Translations under genes and position numbers: made by a program | Assembly (NCBI RefSeq): GCF_011742145.1 | Contig: NZ_JAAQQU010000104.1 | Span: 143,938-207,937 of the forward strand | From: Flavobacterium sp. J49 | GTDB lineage: Bacteria > Bacteroidota > Bacteroidia > Flavobacteriales > Flavobacteriaceae | Length of the DNA: 64,000 bases | Direction of reading: 5' to 3' | Shown: piece after piece, positions 16,876 to 26,173 of the stretch | Numbering within the stretch: position 1 is the stretch's first letter | How the letters are laid out: each line of letters begins with the position of its first letter | The notes under the pieces: model-generated | Database searches by the model: none | Seen by the model: only the letters and a program-made list of their open reading frames with translations | What the model was told of the DNA's origin: nothing

Positions 16876-19083
16876 ATGAAATCATTATATCTGATCCTAA
16901 CGTTAGGATTATCTCTCGTTGCTTCGGCACAAAATAAAATCAGCGGAACGGTTTCCGACAAAAACAATAAACCATTGGCCAATGTGATTGTTTCTGTTCC
17001 CGAAATCCATAAAGAAACCATTACTAACGATAGTGGAAATTACAGTTTGGGCAATCTGCCAACCGGAAATTTTAAAATCGTTTTCTCCTTAGTGGGATTT
17101 GAAAGACAAACGGTTGCAGTCACTATTTCAAACCAAGAAATTACGCAAAACATTACTTTGACAGAAAGCATCACCCATATGGATGAAGTAATAGTTTCTA
17201 CGGCTTTTAACAAATTGCAATCACAAAACGTGATGAAAGTAGAGCATCAAAACGTAAAAGCGATACAACAAAAAGGCGCTGCCACTTTAGTAGAAGGTTT
17301 GGCAACCATTCCGGGAGTTTCCCAAGTTTCAACCGGTACTTCTATCGGAAAACCGGTCATTCGTGGGTTGAGCGGGAATCGCGTTTTGGTGTATACCCAA
17401 GGCGTTCGCTTAGAAAACCAACAATTCGGTGAAGAGCACGGTTTGGGATTGAATGATGCCGGCGTGGAAAGTGTGGAAGTGATTAAAGGTCCGGCGTCCT
17501 TACTTTACGGCTCAGATGCATTAGGTGGTGTTTTGTATTTTAATCCGGAAAAATTTGCCAATGCCGGCGACCTTAAAGCTGATTTTGGACAAAGAGTTTT
17601 TTCCAACACCTTGGGAAGCAATACAACATTGGGACTAAAAACTTCGGGCGAACATTGGAAATTCTCAGCCCGCGGCAGCTACAATACGCATGCAGATTAT
17701 CAAATTGCCGATGGCGACCGCGTTACCAATACCCGTTTCAACGAAACCGACATCAAAGCCGGTGTAGGCTATAGTAATTCGAATTTTTCGAGTGTATTGC
17801 GTTATAATTTCAACAAATTGAATTTAGGCATTCCGGAAGAAGGAATCGCAGAACAATCAACCAGCCGAGATATTTTGTATCCAAGACAAGGTGTTGACAA
17901 TCACATTTTGAGTTTACACAACACGCTTTATTTTAAAAACTCAAAATTGGATGCCGATTTGGGTTATATTTTTAACGACCGAAGCGAATTTGAAGACAGC
18001 AACGTAGCCGTTTTACATATGGAACTGTCTACTTTTAATTATGATATAAAATATTACCTGCCAAAATTAGGTAAAATTGAAACCATCGTTGGTGTTCAAG
18101 GGATGAACCAAACCAATAGCAATTTTGGCGAAGAATTGTTAATTCCGAATGCGGTCACCAATGATTTTGGTGTTTTTGGAACGGCCAATTACGAATGGGG
18201 CAAAAATGTGATTCAGGCCGGATTGCGTTTTGACAACCGAAATGTCACTACCGAAAATCACGGCATTGTTGGCGAAGAAGGTTATTTTGAAGCCATTGAC
18301 AAAAGTTTTGACAGTTTCAATGCGTCTTTGGGATACAAAACCGATTTGGCCAAAGATTTTACCCTGCGTTTGAATGTTGCTTCGGGTTTCCGTGCGCCGA
18401 ATTTGGCCGAATTGACCTCGAATGGCGTGCATGAAGGCAGCAACCGCTACGAAATTGGGAATGCCAATTTAAAAAATGAGCAAAACGTACAAACCGATTT
18501 GAATTTGGAATACAAAAGCTCACACTTTGAACTGTTTGCGAACGGGTTTTACAATCACATTAATGATTACATCTTCATTTCCCCTAACGGCAACGTAATT
18601 GACGGCAATAATGTTTACGATTACGTTCAGGCCAATGCGCGATTGTATGGTGGAGAAGCCGGAATTCACTTCCATCCGCATCCTTTGGATTGGTTGCACT
18701 TGTACAGCAGTTTTGAAACCGTAATTGGTGAACAAGACAATGGTGACAACTTGCCCTTGATTCCTGCAAACAAATGGAATAACACTTTCCGTGGTGAATT
18801 TGAAGTCAAAAACTGGTGGAAAGAAGGTTTTGCCACAGTGAATATAGAAAGTGTTTTCGACCAAAATAATACCGGTGAATTTGAGACTAAAACCAATGAT
18901 TATACTTTGGTGAACTTGAGCTTGGGTGGAAAAATAGTGTTCAACAAAACGGTTTTCAATTTGAATTTAAATGCCAATAATGTTTTTGACAAGACTTATG
19001 TTTCACACCTTTCAAGATTAAAAGCCGACGGCATTCCGAATATGGGTCGGAATATTGTTTTAGGCATTAATTTTATGATATAA
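16876..19083 (+). CDS. TonB-dependent outer-membrane receptor
   Basis: A 735-residue outer-membrane transporter. The signal peptide ends near residue 19 (LVASAQ). A carboxypeptidase-D-like regulatory domain follows at about 22-100 (ISGTVSDKNNKPLANVIV). The plug domain at about 115-225 contains IPGVSQVS, KPVIRGLSGNRVLVYTQGVR and VEVIKGPASLLYGSDALGGV. The C-terminal 22-strand barrel includes RLNVASGFRAPNLAEL and ends in an aromatic-hydrophobic strand (IVLGINFMI). The barrel carries an HFHPHPLDWLH segment, often seen in receptors linked to metal uptake. With the His/Cys-rich protein upstream, metal or metal-chelate uptake is a reasonable inference, not proven. Confidence 0.9.
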   Translation: MKSLYLILTLGLSLVASAQNKISGTVSDKNNKPLANVIVSVPEIHKETITNDSGNYSLGNLPTGNFKIVFSLVGFERQTVAVTISNQEITQNITLTESITHMDEVIVSTAFNKLQSQNVMKVEHQNVKAIQQKGAATLVEGLATIPGVSQVSTGTSIGKPVIRGLSGNRVLVYTQGVRLENQQFGEEHGLGLNDAGVESVEVIKGPASLLYGSDALGGVLYFNPEKFANAGDLKADFGQRVFSNTLGSNTTLGLKTSGEHWKFSARGSYNTHADYQIADGDRVTNTRFNETDIKAGVGYSNSNFSSVLRYNFNKLNLGIPEEGIAEQSTSRDILYPRQGVDNHILSLHNTLYFKNSKLDADLGYIFNDRSEFEDSNVAVLHMELSTFNYDIKYYLPKLGKIETIVGVQGMNQTNSNFGEELLIPNAVTNDFGVFGTANYEWGKNVIQAGLRFDNRNVTTENHGIVGEEGYFEAIDKSFDSFNASLGYKTDLAKDFTLRLNVASGFRAPNLAELTSNGVHEGSNRYEIGNANLKNEQNVQTDLNLEYKSSHFELFANGFYNHINDYIFISPNGNVIDGNNVYDYVQANARLYGGEAGIHFHPHPLDWLHLYSSFETVIGEQDNGDNLPLIPANKWNNTFRGEFEVKNWWKEGFATVNIESVFDQNNTGEFETKTNDYTLVNLSLGGKIVFNKTVFNLNLNANNVFDKTYVSHLSRLKADGIPNMGRNIVLGINFMI

Positions 19084-19112
19084 AAAAAGCGGCTCAGGCC
19101 GCTTTTTATTTT
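19084..19112. terminator. Bidirectional terminator between convergent genes
   Basis: AAAAAGCGGC-TCAG-GCCGCTTTTT, a perfect 10-bp stem with a four-base loop, flanked by A's and T's. It serves the receptor gene and the convergent AIM24-like gene. Confidence 0.85.
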
Positions 19113-19911
19113 AAAATCTATTGTCTCCGTCAATCATTCGGCCCAAACCGCCGAGCAGACTTCCCTCTTCTCTTCCGCTACCACCACTTTTGGGAGCTGA
19201 AGCAATAATTCTGTCGGCCAAGCGGCTGAAAGGCAATGATTGTACGTAGACCGTTCCCGGACCGCGAAGGGTGGCGTAAAACAACCCTTCTCCGCCAAAC
19301 AACGAATTTTTAATTCCGCCAATAAACTCAATATCATAATCAACCTCTTTGGTAAAACCAACGATACAACCGGTATCTACTTTTAAGATTTCTCCGGAAG
19401 CCAATTCTTTCTTGGCCAAGGTTCCGCCACTGTGAACGAAAGCCATGCCATCGCCTTCTATTTTTTGCATGATAAAACCTTCACCGCCGAAAAGCCCTCT
19501 CCCTAATTTTTTTGAAAATTCAATGCCTACGGCAACACCTTTGGCCGCACAAAGGAAAGAATCTTTTTGACAAATAAATTTACCTCCAAATTGGGTCAAA
19601 TCAATTGGAACAATTTTTCCGGGATAGGGAGATGCAAAACATGCTTTGCTTTTGGTACTATTCTGGTTGATGTAGGCTGTCATAAAGAGACTTTCTCCGG
19701 TTAATACTCTTTTCCCGGCCGACAATAATTTGTCGAATATGCCGGATTGTTGTTGGGAACCATCACCAAAAATAGTTTCCATTTTGATGCCATTGTCCAT
19801 CATCATAAAACTTCCGGCTTCAGCTATTACAATTTCCTGCGGGTCGAGTTCAATTTCTACATATTGCATTTCTTCACCATAAATATGGTAGTCAATTTCA
19901 TGAGCTTGCAT
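19111..19911 (-). CDS. TIGR00266/AIM24 family protein
   Basis: A 266-residue soluble protein of the AIM24 superfamily. Repeated beta-strand elements carry the family features: [21 protein letters not shown] near residue 20, [24 protein letters not shown] near 140-165, [17 protein letters not shown], and [29 protein letters not shown] near 205-235. A Gly/Ser-rich end follows. The molecular function of this family in bacteria is unknown. It is convergent with the TonB receptor and probably monocistronic. Confidence 0.85.
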   Translation of the reverse strand: MQAHEIDYHIYGEEMQYVEIELDPQEIVIAEAGSFMMMDNGIKMETIFGDGSQQQSGIFDKLLSAGKRVLTGESLFMTAYINQNSTKSKACFASPYPGKIVPIDLTQFGGKFICQKDSFLCAAKGVAVGIEFSKKLGRGLFGGEGFIMQKIEGDGMAFVHSGGTLAKKELASGEILKVDTGCIVGFTKEVDYDIEFIGGIKNSLFGGEGLFYATLRGPGTVYVQSLPFSRLADRIIASAPKSGGSGREEGSLLGGLGRMIDGDNRF

Positions 19912-20092
19912 AGGTTTATTTTTTAGTTATACCCATTAGTAAAATTATTTTAAAAATGTTACATCCATCGATTAAAACTCAAAGAATATTAATAAATACA
20001 GATAATGTGTTAATAATTTGGGTTTTTTAACGCTATAATTATAAAATTTTAATGTTATTTTTACCATATCACTAATCCAAAACTGTCTACTT

Positions 20093-20467
20093 ATGAATTC
20101 AATGTTTACTAAAATTGTTCGAATAGCTTTAGGATTGGCTCTGGTTGTTTTTGGAGCCAATAAATTGTTTCATTTTCTACCTATGGAAGCTCCAACCGGT
20201 TCTGCCGGCGACTTCATGAATTCTTTAGGCGCAACTGGCTACATTTTTCCGGTATTAGGGGTTTTGGAAGTAATCATTGGAGGAATGTTATTGGTCAAAA
20301 AATGGGTTGCTTTTGCCTTGATATTATTGGCACCGATATCCATAAATATTTTACTGTTTCATTTATTTTTAGGAATTTCAGGATTACCGGTTGCCATCGT
20401 TATTTTACTTTTCAATACCATTTTAATTTACAAGCATTGGCAACAATACAAACCGCTTTTTTACTAA
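20093..20467 (+). CDS. DoxX-like small membrane protein
   Basis: A 124-residue four-helix membrane protein. Helix 1 carries the KIVRIALGLALVVFGANKLFHF pattern common in DoxX-like proteins. Helix 2 has the GYIFPVLGVLEVIIGGMLLV motif, and two further hydrophobic helices follow (AFALILLAPISINILLFHLFL and LPVAIVILLFNTILIY). A Gly- and Glu-containing second helix is typical of DoxX/SURF4-like families. The biochemical role is uncertain. It stands alone and ends at a strong bidirectional terminator. Confidence 0.75.
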   Translation: MNSMFTKIVRIALGLALVVFGANKLFHFLPMEAPTGSAGDFMNSLGATGYIFPVLGVLEVIIGGMLLVKKWVAFALILLAPISINILLFHLFLGISGLPVAIVILLFNTILIYKHWQQYKPLFY

Positions 20468-20487
20468 AGGATTTTGAATATATAACG

Positions 20488-20521
20488 AAAAAGCCGTCCC
20501 GATAATCGAGACGGCTTTTTT
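20488..20521. terminator. Bidirectional terminator between DoxX-like gene and mtgA
   Basis: AAAAAGCCGTC / GACGGCTTTTTT stem with an 11-base loop, running into the stop region of the convergent mtgA. Confidence 0.85.
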
Positions 20522-21200
20522 AATATTCTATTTTACCAATGTGTCGCATGTTGCGCATGATTCGGTCTTTTCTTCGTTCGATATAACCGGAAGAGTTCGA
20601 GGCTTTGTATTTTCTTGGATTAGGCAATATCGCTGCTATCCCAGCGGCTTCTCTTTTGGTAAGATTGGCTGCCGAAGTACGGTACCAAACTCGAGCTGCT
20701 TCTTGGGCACCATAAACACCATTTCCCATTTCGATGCTGTTGAGGTATACTTCCATGATGCGCTCTTTACCCCAAATAAGTTCAATTAAAACAGTGAAAT
20801 ACGCTTCCAATCCTTTGCGCAAATAACTGCGCCCTTGCCAAAGGAAAACATTTTTAGCGGTTTGTTGAGAAATGGTACTGCCACCTTTTAGTCTTTTCCC
20901 TTTTTGGTTATTCTTAAAAGCTTTTTGCATCGCTGCAAAATCAAAACCATTGTGCTTCAAAAAATTACCATCCTCGCTGGCGATTACGGCTTTTTGAAGA
21001 TTGGAAGAAATCTCCTCCAACGGTACCCAATCGTGGCTGAGCACAGCATCATTGCCGTCGATTTTATTTTCTATAGCGCGTGTAATCATCAATGGAGTAA
21101 TGGGTATTGGCACCCATTTAAAAACAATTACGGTTAGGATGGAAAGTCCCAAGAACCAAAGCATGGCTTTTTTAAGCCACCCAAAAATCTTTTTTATCAT
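20520..21200 (-). CDS. mtgA: Monofunctional biosynthetic peptidoglycan transglycosylase
   Basis: A 226-residue GT51 glycosyltransferase that polymerises lipid II into glycan strands at the outer face of the inner membrane. One N-terminal membrane helix lies at about residues 12-30. The first catalytic Glu76 is in VIASEDGNFLKHNG. Then come KGGSTISQQTAKN (about 105-118), GKERIMEVYLNSIEMGNGVYGAQEAA (second Glu region) and AGIAAILPNPRKY. No transpeptidase domain follows, so it is MtgA rather than a class A PBP. The FAD oxidase gene upstream ends one base before it, indicating an operon. Confidence 0.93.
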   Translation of the reverse strand: MIKKIFGWLKKAMLWFLGLSILTVIVFKWVPIPITPLMITRAIENKIDGNDAVLSHDWVPLEEISSNLQKAVIASEDGNFLKHNGFDFAAMQKAFKNNQKGKRLKGGSTISQQTAKNVFLWQGRSYLRKGLEAYFTVLIELIWGKERIMEVYLNSIEMGNGVYGAQEAARVWYRTSAANLTKREAAGIAAILPNPRKYKASNSSGYIERRKDRIMRNMRHIGKIEY

Positions 21201-21201
21201 A

Positions 21202-22317
21202 TTACTTGACTAAATCTGCTAATTCCTGACCTATTAAACTACCAATGGCGACGCCCATTCCTCCTAATCTCACACCACAATAGACATTCTCGGACAACTG
21301 GTCTACAATTGGTCTTTTGCTCGAGCCTAATCCCATGATGCCGCTCCAACGGTGAGCGATTTTGAAATCGGTATCGGGTAAAATTACTTCTTTTAGTAAT
21401 TCCTCCAAACGATTTTGGATTAAATCAGTTTGTGTTAAATCCGTAGTGGTTTCTCCTTCGAAATCTAAATTTCGGCCACCACCAAAAAGTATTCTGTCAT
21501 CAATATTTCTGAAATAATAATACCCTTTATCCAAATGAAAAGTTCCTTTGATATCTAAATCAGGGATTGGTTCAGTAATTAAGACTTGGGCTCTGGCGGG
21601 TTTCACTTGGTGATTGGTTAACGCTCCGGCAAAACCATTGGTTGCAAAAAGCAATTTTTTGGCCCTAAAACTAAAATCCCCAAGCGCAATTTCCACCTGA
21701 TTATTTTGTTCCTGAAATGAAGTCACTTCAACTTGATTTAGAACCATAATGTTATTCGCGATTGCTTTTTGCAATAAAGTGTGCATCATTTTTCCTGTAT
21801 CAATTTGGGCTTCGTAGGGATTAAAAATCAGATATTCTTGTATGCCTTTAAAATCAAAACGGTCGACTTCTTTGGCAAAAACATCGGTTCTAAATATCGG
21901 TTTTAGAATTTCGTTGACAAAAGGCAACTTTTGCAAACACTCACTATAACTACTTTCATCGGTTTTAAGGAACAATTCATAGCCGCCAAAGGGCTTGAAA
22001 TCAATAGCAGCATCACCCAGGTTTTTTCGCAGCAATTGCAAACCATTCCAACGCTTTTGGATCAACTGAATGACCTCTTCTTCGCTATGTGATTTTAAAT
22101 CGTCTAAAATCTCAGACAAACTGCCAAAACAAGCAAAACCGGCATTCTTAGTACTGGCGCCTTGGGGCAAAATGCCTCTCTCCAAAACCAATATTTTATG
22201 CTCGGGAAATCTTTCACGCAAAGCCAGAGCACAGTGCAAACCAACGATTCCACTACCTACGATAGTGAAGTCGATATTGGTAAACCAATTTTTAAGTTCC
22301 CAGTAACTGAAATGCAT
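21202..22317 (-). CDS. FAD-dependent oxidoreductase (D-amino-acid oxidase family)
   Basis: A 371-residue DAO-type flavoprotein. The N-terminal FAD motif is FTIVGSGIVGLHCAL, followed by KILVLERG and GASTKNAGFACFGS, the DAO-family FAD-contact segment. A C-terminal RWSGIMGLGSSKRPIVDQL and GVRLGGMGVAIGSL complete the FAD site. The substrate is a primary or secondary amine or amino acid, not predictable here. I start at ATG 22317 (MHFSYWELKNW). An in-frame ATG at 22353 would add a basic 12-residue extension. It is directly upstream of mtgA, but a shared role is not obvious. Confidence 0.8.
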   Translation of the reverse strand: MHFSYWELKNWFTNIDFTIVGSGIVGLHCALALRERFPEHKILVLERGILPQGASTKNAGFACFGSLSEILDDLKSHSEEEVIQLIQKRWNGLQLLRKNLGDAAIDFKPFGGYELFLKTDESSYSECLQKLPFVNEILKPIFRTDVFAKEVDRFDFKGIQEYLIFNPYEAQIDTGKMMHTLLQKAIANNIMVLNQVEVTSFQEQNNQVEIALGDFSFRAKKLLFATNGFAGALTNHQVKPARAQVLITEPIPDLDIKGTFHLDKGYYYFRNIDDRILFGGGRNLDFEGETTTDLTQTDLIQNRLEELLKEVILPDTDFKIAHRWSGIMGLGSSKRPIVDQLSENVYCGVRLGGMGVAIGSLIGQELADLVK

Positions 22318-22472
22318 CCTTAATTTTTTTTTAAAATTACTTTTTTTCGCCATTGCTCAACCTTCTCGAACATAGTTTTTTCGAATTTAATATCATTTTA
22401 ATTAATTTGTTTGTTTTTCATCAGCAACATTGCTTGTAGTTTATCGATTTGTTAAGATTTTTAGCGTTTTAG

Positions 22473-22504
22473 TTGTTGTACTGTGAAAAATAATTTTACT
22501 TTTG
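22473..22504 (+). promoter_or_regulatory. Promoter of the secreted metalloprotease gene
   Basis: TTGTTG at 22473-22478 followed by TACTTTTG at 22497-22504. The TTG to -7 spacing is 18 or 21 bases, matching the Bacteroidota TTG/TAnnTTTG promoter. It lies 30 bases before the start codon. Confidence 0.6.
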
Positions 22505-22534
22505 AAATGATTATTTAACCAAATTCAATCATTT

Positions 22535-25500
22535 ATGAAGTACAAATTACTTACCATTGCTATATTGACAATCAGCAGTGTAGCTTTTTCTCAAACGGGA
22601 AATGCACTATGGAACTCAACCACCAAGAAAAGTGACATGATACCGTTGGAAAGCGGAATGGTACTGCCGGAAAACCATCTTTTAACCTTAAATCTGGACG
22701 ATCTGAAAAATGTTTTGGCCAATGCTCCTCAACGATTCGCAAGTGTAAAAAGCGCCGGAGTTACCATTTCTATTCCAAATGAAAATGGCGTTTTGGAGAG
22801 ATTTATAGTGTACCAAAATTCGGTTCTAGACCCAGCTTTAGCGGCTCGTTATCCCGAAATCAAATCTTACATTGGTATAGGAATTGACAATCCTACATCG
22901 ACCTCCTATTTCAGCGTTTCTCCGCTTGGATTCAAAGCGATGACTTTAAACGCAGACAAAGCTGCAGTATTCATTGAACCAATCTCTCAAGATTTAACAA
23001 CATACACTGTCTATAGAAAAGCAGATAAAAAGAAGTCTTTGAGTACTTTTGAATGTTCTGTAGTTGATAATGTAGCCCCACAAATTGACGGTACAAATTT
23101 AAGACCCAATGCGGACGACTCCACTTTGAGAACGTTTCGTTTGGCCATGTCTTGTACCGGAGAATACGGCACATACTTTGGCGGCACTAAAGCTTTGGCT
23201 TTGGCAGCCATCAACAACTCTATCACCAGATGTAATGGGGTTTTTGAAAAAGATTTTGGCGTAAGAATGGTGATTATTGCCAATACTGATTTGGTAATTT
23301 ATACCAATGCCTCAACCGATCCTTACTCAGCATCTTCAAGTATGTCTAATTGGAATAACCAATTGCAAACCACTTTAACCAATATAATCGGTGAAGCCAA
23401 CTACGATGTAGGCCATTTATTTGGTGCTACCGGTGGTGGTGGAAATGCGGGTTGTATCGGATGTGTTTGCGTAAATGGTTCTAAAGGTCGCGGATATACC
23501 TCGCCTGCAGACGGAATTCCTTACGGAGACAATTTTGATATCGATTATGTGGCCCACGAATTGGGTCACCAATTTGGAGCCAACCACACTTTCTCAATGA
23601 GTAATGAAGGTACAGGAGCCAATATGGAACCGGGCAGTGGCTCGACCATTATGGGCTATGCCGGAATTACGGCTCAAGACGTACAACCACATTCTGATGC
23701 TTATTTTCACGCGATCAGTATCCAACAAGTTACCAATAATATCAAAGGAAAAACTTGTCAAACCAACACTGCTACAGGAAATGCTGTACCAACAGCCAAT
23801 GCCGGTTTAGATTATACTATCCCTAAAAGCACGCCATTCATGCTAACCGGTTCAGGAAGCGATGCTAATGGAGATGCTTTGACCTACAACTGGGAACAAT
23901 TTGACAATGCAGCGAGTACCGCTACCGGAACCAGTTCAGCAGCAAGCGCTACCAGAACCAGTGGACCAACATTCCGCTCTTACAATTCCTCAACCTCTCC
24001 GGTTAGGTATTTCCCAAGAATTCAATCGGTTTTAACCGGCGCCACAACCACGGCAGGATCTGAAATCACTGTAGAAGCTTTACCTTCAGTAGCCAGAACC
24101 ATGAACTTCAGGTTGACCGTTCGTGACAACAGAGCCGGTGGTTCTGCTAATAATAGTGACGACATGATTGTTACCGTTAACGCTACGGCCGGACCATTTA
24201 CCGTAAGTGCTCCTAACACCGCTGTTACGTATGCGGGTAACAGCACACAAACAGTGACTTGGAATGTGGCAGGAACTACTGCGAATAATGTGAATTGTGC
24301 CAATGTAGACATCCTATTGTCAACTGACGGAGGATTTACTTATCCCATAACTTTATTGGCTGCTACACCTAATGACGGAACACAAGCGGTTACTATTCCA
24401 AATCTAGCCGGAACAACCAATCGTATCATGGTAAAAGGAACCAATCATATTTTCTTTGATGTATCTAATACTAACTTTACCATTACCAATTCGGCTCCGG
24501 ATACTACCGCACCTACCGCTGCTACTTTAAGTGCTTCAGGAACTACCACCAACTCAACCAACTTATCTTGGTCGGGTGCCACAGACAACATTGGCGTAAC
24601 AGGTTATGATGTATACCAAGACGGTGTTTTCAGAGCTTCTACCGCAGCCACTGCTTTTGCAGCGACAGGATTAGCATCTTCTACGGCATATAGCTTCTAT
24701 GTGATTGCCAAAGACGCTGCAGGCAATGTTTCTCCGGCTAGTAATACCGTAAATGTAACCACACTTACCCCTGATACCACTGCGCCAACGGCACCCACTT
24801 TGAACGCTTCAGGAACTACTTCTAATTCAACTAATTTATCATGGTCAGGAGCTACAGATAATATTGCTGTAACAGGGTATGATGTATACAGAAATGGTTC
24901 TTTCTTAGCGTCGACAGTATCAACTACTTATGGAGCAACAGGCTTAACGGCTTCAACGGCTTATACTTTCTATGTAATTGCTAAAGATGCCGCAGGCAAT
25001 GCTTCTACGGCCAGTAACACCGTGAATGTAAACACACTTACGCCATCAGTTACTTATTGTACTTCAAGAGGAAATAACACTACCGATGAATACATCAACA
25101 GAGTACAATTGGGCACCATCAACAACCTATCAGGCAACAACGGCGGATATGGCAACTTTACTTCCCTTTCTACTAATTTAGTTCGCGGGACCGCAAATAC
25201 AGTCACCATTACTCCGGCTTGGACAGGAACAGTTTACAGCGAAGCTTACCGAGTATGGATTGATTACAACCAAGATGGAGATTTTCTTGATTCCGGAGAA
25301 CAAGTGTTCAACCGAGCTAAAACCAAAAGCACCCCTATTTCAGGAAGCTTTACCGTTCCGGCTACTGCTTTGTTAGGTCAAACCAGAATGCGTGTTTCTA
25401 TGAAGTACAATGCCTCGCCAACCTCTTGTGAAACTTTTGCAGATGGTGAAGTAGAAGACTACACGGTAAACATCACAGCAACGGCTCGTTTGGAAGACAA

Positions 25501-25735
25501 CACCGCCAGAGTTGTTTTCAACTTGTATCCAAACCCGGTAAAAGGAGATATTTTAAACATTGACAATCTTGACACTGATGCCTCGTTTAGAATTTTCAAC
25601 ATGATGGGACAAGAATTAGGGAAAGGCAAAATCGAAAACAACAGTGTATTCGTAGGCTCGTTAAAAGCCGGAACTTACTTGATCGAAATAAGCAACGGAA
25701 CTTCAACCACTACCAAACGTTTTATTAAGGAATAA
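22535..25735 (+). CDS. Secreted reprolysin-like zinc metalloprotease with T9SS type A sorting domain
   Basis: A 1066-residue secreted protein. It has a signal peptide (to about residue 20, VAFSQ) and a propeptide-like region. The metzincin domain has zinc motif HELGHQFGANH at 341-351, with the Met-turn segment STIMGYAG near 370. An Ig/PKD-like region follows at about 415-460, with further beta-sandwich up to 650. Two fibronectin type III repeats lie at about 655-745 and 747-837. A GEVED-type domain at about 860-985 contains WIDYNQDGDFLDSGEQVF and FADGEVEDY. The end, LYPNPVKGD to RFIKE, is a type A T9SS C-terminal signal. It is expected to be exported through T9SS and to act as a surface or extracellular protease. 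Confidence 0.92.
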   Translation: MKYKLLTIAILTISSVAFSQTGNALWNSTTKKSDMIPLESGMVLPENHLLTLNLDDLKNVLANAPQRFASVKSAGVTISIPNENGVLERFIVYQNSVLDPALAARYPEIKSYIGIGIDNPTSTSYFSVSPLGFKAMTLNADKAAVFIEPISQDLTTYTVYRKADKKKSLSTFECSVVDNVAPQIDGTNLRPNADDSTLRTFRLAMSCTGEYGTYFGGTKALALAAINNSITRCNGVFEKDFGVRMVIIANTDLVIYTNASTDPYSASSSMSNWNNQLQTTLTNIIGEANYDVGHLFGATGGGGNAGCIGCVCVNGSKGRGYTSPADGIPYGDNFDIDYVAHELGHQFGANHTFSMSNEGTGANMEPGSGSTIMGYAGITAQDVQPHSDAYFHAISIQQVTNNIKGKTCQTNTATGNAVPTANAGLDYTIPKSTPFMLTGSGSDANGDALTYNWEQFDNAASTATGTSSAASATRTSGPTFRSYNSSTSPVRYFPRIQSVLTGATTTAGSEITVEALPSVARTMNFRLTVRDNRAGGSANNSDDMIVTVNATAGPFTVSAPNTAVTYAGNSTQTVTWNVAGTTANNVNCANVDILLSTDGGFTYPITLLAATPNDGTQAVTIPNLAGTTNRIMVKGTNHIFFDVSNTNFTITNSAPDTTAPTAATLSASGTTTNSTNLSWSGATDNIGVTGYDVYQDGVFRASTAATAFAATGLASSTAYSFYVIAKDAAGNVSPASNTVNVTTLTPDTTAPTAPTLNASGTTSNSTNLSWSGATDNIAVTGYDVYRNGSFLASTVSTTYGATGLTASTAYTFYVIAKDAAGNASTASNTVNVNTLTPSVTYCTSRGNNTTDEYINRVQLGTINNLSGNNGGYGNFTSLSTNLVRGTANTVTITPAWTGTVYSEAYRVWIDYNQDGDFLDSGEQVFNRAKTKSTPISGSFTVPATALLGQTRMRVSMKYNASPTSCETFADGEVEDYTVNITATARLEDNTARVVFNLYPNPVKGDILNIDNLDTDASFRIFNMMGQELGKGKIENNSVFVGSLKAGTYLIEISNGTSTTTKRFIKE
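24497..25046 (+). repeat. Tandem duplication encoding two fibronectin type III modules
   Basis: Two adjacent units of about 276 bases (starting near 24497 and 24773) encode near-identical modules. Both contain TAP-T-LSASGTT/LNASGTT, NLSWSGATDNI, VTGYDVY and FYVIAKDAAGN. The DNA differs mainly at third codon positions. Confidence 0.8.
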
Positions 25736-25769
25736 AGCCAAAAGTAATCAGGCATTAGCCAATAGTTTA

Positions 25770-25799
25770 AAAGCCACTCTTAAAGGAGTGGCTTTTTTT
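25770..25799 (+). terminator. Intrinsic terminator after the protease gene
   Basis: AAAGCCACTC-TTAAAG-GAGTGGCTTT with a run of T's. Confidence 0.85.
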
Positions 25800-25844
25800 A
25801 TGGATTATTTTAGAAGCGAAAGGTTTGGGTGTTCTTGGCATCGA

Positions 25845-25945
25845 TATTCCCGCTTTTCATTACAATCTTATTGTATTTTCCTTCCGCTTTGCTACAGGAT
25901 AATCCAAAAGGATTTCCATTACAATCGGGGCTGGTTAGGATATGT
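25845..25945. repeat. Decayed intergenic hairpin element with flanking direct repeats
   Basis: TTTTCATTACAATC (25854-25867) recurs as TTTCCATTACAATC (25913-25926), a direct repeat with 13 of 14 matches. Between them, AATCTTATTGTATTTTCC and GGATAATCCAAAAGGATT form an imperfect inverted pair around CTTCCGCTTTGCTA. The general form resembles an intergenic element I associate with flavobacterial genomes. That is recollection, not a search result. Confidence 0.45.
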
Positions 25946-26133
25946 CTTTTATAAAAAAAGAATTTTAACAACCTATTTTCTCCAAAATCTGTAATCTTAA
26001 TAATGTAGGCAAAAAGACATCTCTTAACTAGAGAAAATCTTTTGGTTGCTCTATATTCTGATTTCCAAAATAAATAAGCACAACTATATCATAAATAATT
26101 CCGCTTTCCTATTCAGGCTAAGATTATTTCCAA

Positions 26134-26141
26134 TACTTTTG
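26134..26141 (+). promoter_or_regulatory. -7 box before the small lipoprotein gene
   Basis: TACTTTTG matches TAnnTTTG, 32 bases before the start at 26174. No -33 TTG seen. Confidence 0.4.
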
Positions 26142-26173
26142 GAGCCAATTTATTAAAAAACAAAAATTAAATT

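Larger units (their letters stand above)
25736..26173 (+). other. 438-base intergenic region with terminator, decayed repeat and promoter box
   Basis: After the protease terminator (25770-25799) come an imperfect hairpin/direct-repeat element (about 25845-25945) and about 190 bases of AT-rich sequence with no recognisable feature. A promoter box lies at 26134-26141. A 68-codon frame at 25788-25994 starts inside the terminator and has no convincing protein character. Confidence 0.6.

Noticed and set aside
22473-22534. Riboswitch or leader in front of the protease gene
   Set aside because: The space between promoter and start is only about 25 bases, too short for a structured leader.
24497-25046. 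Possible CRISPR-like or satellite repeat
   Set aside because: The repeats are in-frame FN3 modules of the protease, not short repeats with spacers.
25788-25994. 68-codon frame after the protease gene
   Set aside because: It begins inside the terminator hairpin, spans the decayed repeat and has no protein-like pattern.
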